From Betaproteobacteria bacterium (GTDB taxonomy: Bacteria > Pseudomonadota > Gammaproteobacteria > Burkholderiales > Casimicrobiaceae), in contig VBCL01000078.1 of the NCBI GenBank assembly GCA_005888865.1, forward strand, positions 6,678 to 18,129: a DNA stretch of 11,452 bases, given 5' to 3'. Shown here piece by piece: positions 6,750-11,452 of this stretch (its first letter is position 1; every line of letters begins with the position of its first letter). The notes under the pieces are model-generated. The model searched no databases. It was not told where the DNA came from and saw nothing but the letters and a program-made list of their open reading frames with translations. Both the position numbers and the translations under genes were made by a program.

Positions 6750-7547
6750 CTAGTCGCCCCACTTCGGGGCGCGCTTTTCGACGAACGCGTCGATGCCTTC
6801 GTGCGCATCCGGTTCGAGCAGGTTGCACGCCATCGCATCGCCGGCCAGATCGTAGGCCGGCTGCAGTCCGAGCTCGATCTGCCGGTAGAAGGCCTGCTTG
6901 CCTGCCGCGATAATCCGCGCGCTCCTGGCGAGAATGATCCGGGTGAACGCGGCAATCGCTGCATCCAGCCCCGCGGCTGGGACGACTCGATTCACGAGCC
7001 CCCATGCGAGCGCTGTCGCGGCGTCGATCGGCTCACCGGTCAGAAGCATCTCCATCACTCTCTTGCGTGCAATGTTGCGTCCGACGCCGACCGCAGGCGT
7101 CGTGCAGAAGACGCCGACGTTCACACCGGGCAACGCGAAACGCGCACCATCCGCGGCGACTGCGAGATCGCACATCGCCACCAGCTGGCAGCCTGCCGCC
7201 GTGGCGATGCCGTGCACGCGCGCAATCACCGGCTGCGGCAACGTAGTCAACGACATCATCAATGCATTGCACTCCGCGAACATCTGCTGCTGCCACGCGA
7301 GATCGGGATGGGCGCGCAGCTCCTTCAGGTCATGCCCTGCGCAAAACCCTTTGCCCTCGGCGCCGAGCACCACGCAGCGAAGAGCAGGATCGGCCGCGAT
7401 GCGTTCAAATTCCATGCGCAACGCCGCGATCATGTCGCGCGAAAGCGCGTTGTAGCGCTCACCGCGATTGAGCGTCAGGTGGCAGACGCCGCCGTCCACG
7501 CGAGAAAGCACAAAAGGGGCAATGCCGGCTTCGAGGGGCGCGTTCAC
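6750..7547 (-). CDS. Enoyl-CoA hydratase/isomerase (crotonase) family protein, ECHDC3-like, lacking catalytic glutamates
   Basis: A 265-residue crotonase-fold protein that would bind acyl-CoA thioesters in the cytoplasm. Oxyanion-hole segments are present: GKGFCAGHDLKEL (65-77) and HGIATAAGCQLVAMCDLAVA (112-131). The AGHDLKEL motif resembles the ECHDC3 subgroup. In true hydratases the two acid/base residues lie in GGGCEL and in a PE pair about 20 residues later. Here those positions are Gln121 and Gly141 (FALPGVNVG), so ordinary hydration of enoyl-CoA is doubtful; another thioester reaction, isomerisation or a binding role is possible. GTG at 7547 is the chosen start because GGAGG lies six bases before it. 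A TTG at 7562 is in frame but would lie upstream of that ribosome site. The gene is divergent from putA and upstream of the liv operon, possibly on a separate transcript. Confidence 0.88.
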   Translation of the reverse strand: MNAPLEAGIAPFVLSRVDGGVCHLTLNRGERYNALSRDMIAALRMEFERIAADPALRCVVLGAEGKGFCAGHDLKELRAHPDLAWQQQMFAECNALMMSLTTLPQPVIARVHGIATAAGCQLVAMCDLAVAADGARFALPGVNVGVFCTTPAVGVGRNIARKRVMEMLLTGEPIDAATALAWGLVNRVVPAAGLDAAIAAFTRIILARSARIIAAGKQAFYRQIELGLQPAYDLAGDAMACNLLEPDAHEGIDAFVEKRAPKWGD

Positions 7548-7553
7548 TTGGGA

Positions 7554-7559
7554 CCTCCG
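7554..7559 (-). promoter_or_regulatory. Ribosome binding site deciding the GTG start of the crotonase gene
   Basis: On the minus strand CGGAGG is followed by six bases (TCCCAA) and then GTG at 7547. The alternative TTG at 7562 would place this strong Shine-Dalgarno sequence inside the coding region. The GTG start is therefore preferred. Confidence 0.65.
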
Positions 7560-7650
7560 CAATCTTCCCCTTCATTTTAGGACCGGGGCGGCCGGGCAGC
7601 GAGAGCCTAAGGTCTGCCAAGTTCCAGACTGTGGTACGTCTGTTGACTTC

Positions 7651-7674
7651 CCTATGTTTTTCCAACATCATAGG
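7651..7674. promoter_or_regulatory. Candidate operator: nested palindrome in the putA control region
   Basis: Outer arms CCTATG (7651-7656) and CATAGG (7669-7674) are perfect inverted repeats separated by 12 bases. Inside and overlapping them are ATGTT (7654-7658) and AACAT (7664-7668), separated by five. The site starts two bases after the putative putA -35 (TTGACT) and also covers a TATGAT on the other strand, so a protein bound here could control both directions. The Lrp/AsnC-type regulator encoded after putA is the obvious candidate ligand, but no specific binding consensus was matched. Confidence 0.4.
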
Positions 7675-7750
7675 GTTATTCACTATTAGTTTGCCTTATT
7701 CTAGAGTTTTCATCTAGCGCTGGGATTCAGCCTCCGACCCAGCCAAGCGC

Positions 7751-8344
7751 GTGAACAGTCCAAGTTCCTCCCCTTTCCTGCTCGCCGCGGGCGATTCGCC
7801 GAATCACCCTCGCTCCCGGATCACCGCTCTATATCGCGCCGACGAGGCGGCGACCCTGCGGCCGCTCCTGCGCGAAGCGGAGTTCGCGCCTCACGCGCTC
7901 GCCGAGACGCAACGTCTTGCCGCATCGCTCGCGCAAGGCGTGCGCAACGCGCGAAGCCGTTCCGGCGGCGTCGACGCGCTGATGCTCGAGTTCTCGCTCG
8001 ACTCGCGAGAGGGCGTCGCCCTGATGTGCCTCGCCGAGGCGTTGCTGCGGATCCCGGATGCGGCCACGCGAGACCGTCTGATCCGCGACAAGATCGGCGG
8101 CGGGGACTGGCGTGCGCACGTGGGCCGAAGCCCGTCTCTGTTCGTCAACGCCGCGGCCTGGGGCCTGCTCGTCACGGGCCGGCTCGTCGACTCGCGCAGC
8201 GACACAGCGCTCGAGGCTGCGCTGACATCGCTCTTGCGCAAGGGCGGCGAGCCGCTGATCCGCAAGGGGGTCCGGACGCACCATCGCCGAGGCTATCGCC
8301 AACGCCCGCGAGCGCGAGGCGCGCGGCTACCGCTTCTCGTATGA
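7751..8344 (+). CDS. putA: putA 5' fragment: arm and alpha-domain, ending in frameshifted tail
   Basis: The open frame encodes 197 residues, of which 1-174 are genuine PutA. ITALYRADEAATLRPLL (24-40) begins the conserved arm region. LMLEFSLDSREGVALMCLAEALLRIPD lies near residues 76-102, followed by RDKIGGGDWRAHVGRSPSLF and GEPLIRKGV (166-174). Residues 175-197 (RTHHRRGYRQ...) are out-of-frame sequence after the lesion. The GTG at 7751 is the only plausible start: an in-frame TAG lies 36 bases upstream and no ATG comes before the conserved region, although no clear Shine-Dalgarno sequence is visible. Alone, this piece lacks every catalytic residue and cannot bind FAD. Confidence 0.8.
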   Translation: MNSPSSSPFLLAAGDSPNHPRSRITALYRADEAATLRPLLREAEFAPHALAETQRLAASLAQGVRNARSRSGGVDALMLEFSLDSREGVALMCLAEALLRIPDAATRDRLIRDKIGGGDWRAHVGRSPSLFVNAAAWGLLVTGRLVDSRSDTALEAALTSLLRKGGEPLIRKGVRTHHRRGYRQRPRARGARLPLLV

Positions 8345-8345
8345 C

Positions 8346-11243
8346 ATGCTGGGCGAAGCCGCGGTGACTGCCGAGGATGCGGAACGCTATCTCGTCGCTT
8401 ATAGGGATGCGATCAACGCGATCGGTGACGCGTCGGCAGGTAAGGGAATCTACGATGGGCCGGGGATATCGATCAAGCTCTCTGCCCTGCACCCGCGCTA
8501 CACGCGCTCGCAACGCGACCGCGTGCTCGCCGAGCTGATGCCGCGGCTCGGAGAGCTCGCGTACCTGGCACGCGCCCGCGACGTCGGGCTCAACATCGAC
8601 GCCGAGGAAGCCGACCGGCTCGACCTCTCGCTCGATCTCTTCGAAAAGCTTGCTGGCGATCCGGGACTCACCGGTTGGAACGGACTCGGGTTCGTCGTGC
8701 AGTCGTACCAGAAGCGCGCACGCGCCGTGATCGACTGGCTCGTCGATCTCGGACGGCGCAACGAACGCAGGCTCATGGTCCGGCTGGTCAAGGGCGCGTA
8801 CTGGGACAGCGAGATCAAGCGCGCGCAGGTCGAAGGGCTCGCCGATTACCCCGTGTTCACGCGCAAGGTGCACACCGACGTGGCGTATCTCGCCTGCGCC
8901 CGGGCGATGCTCGCGGCGCCCGACGCGATCTATCCCCAGTTCGCGAGTCACAACGCGTTCACGATCGCCGCGATCCACACGCTGGCGGGCTCCACCGATT
9001 ACGAATTCCAGTGCCTGCATGGCATGGGCGAGAGCATGTACGACCAGATCGTCGGGCCTGACCGGCTTAACCGCGCCTGCCGCGTCTACGCGCCGGTCGG
9101 GTCGCACGAAACGCTGCTGGCCTACCTCGTGCGCCGCTTGCTCGAGAACGGCGCCAACACATCGTTCGTCAACCGCATCGTCGACCCTGCGGTCGATATC
9201 GCGGAGCTCGTCGCCGACCCCATCGCGCGAGCGTGGGCCACCCGCGGCGCACCGCATCCGCGCATTCCGCGACCAGCGGCGCTCTACGCTGACCACAGGA
9301 ATTCGCGCGGCATCGATTTCTCCGACGAGTCCGCCCTCGCTGACCTGGAACGCGAGCTCGATGCGGCGCCGAAGCAGACCGACGCCGCGCCGATGCTGGG
9401 CAGACCCGCGCCCGACGACTCGGGCGAACACACGACGATCACCAACCCGGCCGACCGTCGCGAGCAGGTGGGAAGCGTGGTCGAGTCATCGCTTGCACAA
9501 GTCGCGCGCGCGGTCGAGGTCGCGTCATCGGACGGCATGGCCTGGGCGCGTACCACCGCCGCCGAGCGCGCGAGCTGTCTGGAAACTGCCGCCGATCTGC
9601 TCGAGCAGGAGCGCAGCGCACTGCTTGCGCTGGCAGTGCGCGAAGCCGGCAAGACGCTCCCGAACGCCCAGGGAGAAGTCCGCGAAGCGGCCGATTTTTG
9701 CCGCTACTACGCAGCGCAAGCTCGGCGCGAGCTTGCCGACGCGACACCGCGCGGCCCGCTGGTGTGCATCGCACCGTGGAATTTCCCGCTGGCGATCTTC
9801 GTCGGCCAGGTCGCCGCCGCGCTCGCCGCGGGCAATCCGGTGCTGGCGAAACCCGCCGAACAGACCCCTCTCATCGCGGCCGCGGCCGTCGCGCTGCTGC
9901 ACCGTGCCGGCGTCCCGCGCGCCGCGCTTCAACTCCTTCCGGGCCGCGGCGAGACCGTGGGCGCAGCGCTGGTGGCCGATCCACGCATCGCCGGCGTGCT
10001 CTTCACCGGGTCGACCGCGGTCGCCCGCGCCATAAACGGCACCCTTGCGCAGCGCGCCGACGATCCGGTGCTGATCGCCGAGACCGGGGGCCAGAACGCC
10101 ATGATTGTCGACAGCTCGGCGCTGCTCGAGCAGGTCGTCGCCGACACGTTGAGCTCCGCCTTCGACAGCGCCGGTCAGCGTTGCTCGGCGCTGCGCGTGC
10201 TCTGCCTGCAGCACGACATCGCCGAGCGCGTGCTGGCGATGCTGACGGGCGCGATGGCGGAGCTCACGATCGGTGACCCGCGCAGGCTCGATACCGACGT
10301 CGGCCCGGTGATCGATGCCGCCGCGCATGCTTCGCTGGAGCAGCATGTCGAACGCATGCGCGCCGCCGGGGCTTTGGTGTTCCAGCTGCCGCTTCCGGGA
10401 GCTTGCGCACACGGTACGTTCTTCCCGCCCACGCTGATCGAAATCGATCGAATCGAAGCGCTTTCCGGCGAAGTCTTCGGGCCGGTGCTGCACGTGCTGC
10501 GCTATCGAGAGGGCGAGCTTGGATCGCTGATCGCATCGATCAACGCGACCGGTTACGGACTGACACACGGCATCCAGACGCGGATCGACGAGACCGTCGA
10601 CGCGGTGTGCGCTCAGATTCGTGCCGGCAACATCTACGTCAATCGCAACATGATCGGCGCGGTGGTCGGCGTGCAGCCCTTCGGCGGCGACGGATTGTCG
10701 GGAACGGGGCCGAAGGCCGGTGGGCCGCACTACCTGCGGCGGCTGGTGCGCGAGAACGCTACAGCGCTTCCCAGAGGATTCGCCGCGCCGGTGGAGCTTC
10801 CGGGTCCGACCGGCGAATCGAACACGCTCTCATTATGGCCGCGTGGCCGTATAGCCTGCATCGCCGACGACGAAAAAGCGCTCCACGCCCAGGTGAGCCT
10901 TGCGGCTGCGACGGGCAATCTCGCGCTGCTCACCCGTTCGGAAGCCGCGAAGCGCATCGCGATGCAAGCCGACGCGCGCTGCGAGATCGTGACCGATCCG
11001 CTGGCGGCAGACCCCGATGCGGTGCTCTTCGCCGGAAGCGATGCCCGCGCGCTCGAGATCAGGCAAGCGCTCGCAGCTCGCGGGGGCTGGATCGTTCCGC
11101 TGCTTCGCGTCGATGCGACTCACCCGGGCGATCCGCTACGCCTCGTTCGCGAACGAACGGTGACGATCAATACCACGGCGTCCGGCGGCAATGCGTCACT
11201 GTTGTCGCTCGCCGAGGACGTCGGATCAAAGGCGCCGCGATGA
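8346..11243 (+). CDS. putA: putA 3' part: PRODH barrel, GSA/P5C dehydrogenase domain and C-terminal ALDH-like extension
   Basis: The frame of PutA resumes at 8274 but its first ATG is 8346, giving 965 residues. Barrel residues can be matched to E. coli PutA: Lys44 (SIKLSALHPRY) for K329, Asp85 (NIDAEEADRL) for D370, Tyr152 (GAYWDSEIKRAQ) for Y437, and Arg263-Arg264 (LVRRLLENGANTSF) for R555-R556. The aldehyde dehydrogenase part runs from about 365 to 790, with PWNFPLAIF (477-485), Glu579 in AETGGQNAMIVDSS, the catalytic Cys613 in SAGQRCSAL, and PFGGDGLSGTGPKAGGP. The C-terminal extension from about 820 ends in the type B motif RTVTINTTASGGNASLLSL. The linker between GGPHYLRRL and LPGPTGE is about 17 residues, apparently far shorter than in E. 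coli. Started at this ATG, the barrel would lack its first strand and helix. The stop overlaps the next gene's ATG. Confidence 0.9.
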   Translation: MLGEAAVTAEDAERYLVAYRDAINAIGDASAGKGIYDGPGISIKLSALHPRYTRSQRDRVLAELMPRLGELAYLARARDVGLNIDAEEADRLDLSLDLFEKLAGDPGLTGWNGLGFVVQSYQKRARAVIDWLVDLGRRNERRLMVRLVKGAYWDSEIKRAQVEGLADYPVFTRKVHTDVAYLACARAMLAAPDAIYPQFASHNAFTIAAIHTLAGSTDYEFQCLHGMGESMYDQIVGPDRLNRACRVYAPVGSHETLLAYLVRRLLENGANTSFVNRIVDPAVDIAELVADPIARAWATRGAPHPRIPRPAALYADHRNSRGIDFSDESALADLERELDAAPKQTDAAPMLGRPAPDDSGEHTTITNPADRREQVGSVVESSLAQVARAVEVASSDGMAWARTTAAERASCLETAADLLEQERSALLALAVREAGKTLPNAQGEVREAADFCRYYAAQARRELADATPRGPLVCIAPWNFPLAIFVGQVAAALAAGNPVLAKPAEQTPLIAAAAVALLHRAGVPRAALQLLPGRGETVGAALVADPRIAGVLFTGSTAVARAINGTLAQRADDPVLIAETGGQNAMIVDSSALLEQVVADTLSSAFDSAGQRCSALRVLCLQHDIAERVLAMLTGAMAELTIGDPRRLDTDVGPVIDAAAHASLEQHVERMRAAGALVFQLPLPGACAHGTFFPPTLIEIDRIEALSGEVFGPVLHVLRYREGELGSLIASINATGYGLTHGIQTRIDETVDAVCAQIRAGNIYVNRNMIGAVVGVQPFGGDGLSGTGPKAGGPHYLRRLVRENATALPRGFAAPVELPGPTGESNTLSLWPRGRIACIADDEKALHAQVSLAAATGNLALLTRSEAAKRIAMQADARCEIVTDPLAADPDAVLFAGSDARALEIRQALAARGGWIVPLLRVDATHPGDPLRLVRERTVTINTTASGGNASLLSLAEDVGSKAPR

Positions 11244-11452
11244 GGAAGCTCGACGCGATCGACCTCAAGATCCTCGCGGAGCTCCAGCGCGACGGCCGCC
11301 TGTCGAACGTAGCGCTGGCGAAGATCGTCGGGTTGAGTCCGACCCCGTGCAGTGAGAGAGTCCGCGCACTGGAAGCGGCGGGCATCATCGGCGGCTACGC
11401 CGCCAGGCTGGACGCCGAACGGCTCGATCTCGGCTTGCTGGTCTTCATCGAG
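11240..11452 (+). CDS. Lrp/AsnC-family transcriptional regulator (N-terminal part, cut by window edge)
   Basis: Seventy-one residues are visible of a family usually about 150-165 long. They form the winged helix-turn-helix DNA-binding domain: MRKLDAIDLKILAELQRDGR, then VALAKIVGLSPTPCSERVRALEAAGII as helix-turn-helix and recognition helix (about residues 24-50). The linker strand GYAARLDAERLDLGL leads into the RAM effector domain, which lies beyond the edge. The ATG overlaps the putA stop (ATGA), so the two are co-transcribed and translationally coupled. Lrp-type regulators control proline catabolism in several alphaproteobacteria (PutR), usually binding amino acids as effectors. Because this PutA lacks its own DNA-binding domain, this protein is the likely regulator of the operon; that role is inferred. 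If ribosomes stop at the putA lesion, coupled translation of this gene would also suffer. Confidence 0.93.
   Translation, partial: MRKLDAIDLKILAELQRDGRLSNVALAKIVGLSPTPCSERVRALEAAGIIGGYAARLDAERLDLGLLVFIE

Larger units (their letters stand above)
7548..7750. promoter_or_regulatory. AT-rich divergent control region between the crotonase gene and putA
   Basis: These 203 bases hold no gene. Bases 7641-7710 contain 23 G or C in 70 (about 33 percent), a sharp drop against the GC-rich surroundings and typical of a regulatory region. On the plus strand TTGACT (7643-7648) is a good -35 for putA, but the hexamers 17-18 bases on (CATCAT, ATCATA) are poor -10s, so activation is plausible. On the minus strand TATGAT (7672-7667) and TAAAAT (7579-7574) are possible -10s for the crotonase gene, both without a clear -35. 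A palindrome covers 7651-7674. An in-frame TAG at 7715 shows that PutA cannot start further upstream. Confidence 0.55.
7751..11243 (+). pseudogene. putA: putA, proline dehydrogenase / glutamate-semialdehyde dehydrogenase, interrupted by an internal deletion and frameshift
   Basis: PutA oxidises L-proline to pyrroline-5-carboxylate with FAD, feeding electrons to ubiquinone, then channels the product to an NAD-dependent aldehyde dehydrogenase site that makes glutamate. Reading through the lesion would give about 1163 residues; with the missing part it would be about 1176. There is no N-terminal ribbon-helix-helix domain, yet the C-terminal extension with the conserved motif RTVTINTTASGGNASLLSL is present, so this is the type B architecture. 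The lesion: after GEPLIRKGV (codon at 8270-8272) one stray base is followed by GRTIAEAIANA in the next frame (from 8274). Compared with E. coli PutA, from memory, about 13 residues (like DMAMRLMGEQFVT) are absent. This fits a 38-base deletion at the junction of the alpha-domain and the TIM barrel. As written, a ribosome starting at the GTG stops at 8344. It could be true decay or a sequence/assembly error. Everything else in the gene is intact, so loss, if real, is recent. Confidence 0.85.

Noticed and set aside
8266..8344. Programmed ribosomal frameshifting in putA
   Set aside because: Shifting frame would not supply the 13 missing residues, PutA is not known to use frameshifting, and the GGGGG run at 8266-8270 is not followed by a convincing stimulator.
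8172..9431. Minus-strand open frame of 419 codons opposite putA (also 9525-10730, 401 codons)
   Set aside because: Both mirror conserved PutA coding sequence. High GC content removes stop codons from the reverse frames; no motif or ribosome site supports them.

Overview
The window is high-GC DNA, dense with genes and short on intergenic space. It looks like a chromosomal catabolic region of a proteobacterium, most likely a betaproteobacterium of the Burkholderiales type. That placement rests on gene style (EtfB, Liv transporter and PutA sequence character, GSRLRGNDE-type REP repeats) and is an inference. No insertion sequence, phage gene, tRNA, rRNA or CRISPR array is visible.

Layout. Everything from position 1 to about 7547 is on the minus strand. 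In transcription order (high to low coordinates) it reads: a crotonase-fold enoyl-CoA hydratase-like protein (7547-6750); a complete branched-chain-amino-acid-type ABC transporter livG-livF-livK-livH-livM (6624-1858); a secreted MORN/YwqK-like protein overlapping the end of livM (1879-1286); a small CARDB-like lipoprotein (1176-574); and the start of etfB, the electron transfer flavoprotein beta subunit, cut by the window edge (444-1). On the plus strand, divergent from the hydratase-like gene, are putA (7751-11243) and an Lrp/AsnC-family regulator that overlaps its stop codon and runs off the right edge (11240-11452). No gene-free stretch exceeds 300 bases. The longest is the 203-base AT-rich divergent region 7548-7750, which carries a palindrome and promoter-like hexamers.

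How the genes may work together. The Liv system would import an amino acid or small carboxylate. PutA oxidises proline to glutamate. The crotonase and ETF belong to acyl-CoA oxidation chemistry, so the neighbourhood suits amino-acid and organic-acid catabolism. PutA here has the long C-terminal extension of trifunctional-type enzymes but lacks the N-terminal ribbon-helix-helix domain that autoregulates E. coli PutA. The overlapping Lrp-type gene is the natural candidate regulator.

Main oddities. (1) putA is interrupted near base 8273: about 13 conserved residues are missing and the frame shifts, so as written the gene is split in two. This is either a real inactivating deletion or a sequence or assembly error. 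(2) The crotonase lacks both canonical catalytic glutamates. (3) An inverted pair of REP-like hairpins lies between livK and livH, where it could set binding-protein expression above permease expression. (4) The liv operon has a near-consensus sigma-70 promoter (TTGCCA-N17-GATAAT). I see no convincing wholly new system. The region is mostly recognisable metabolism with these local anomalies.
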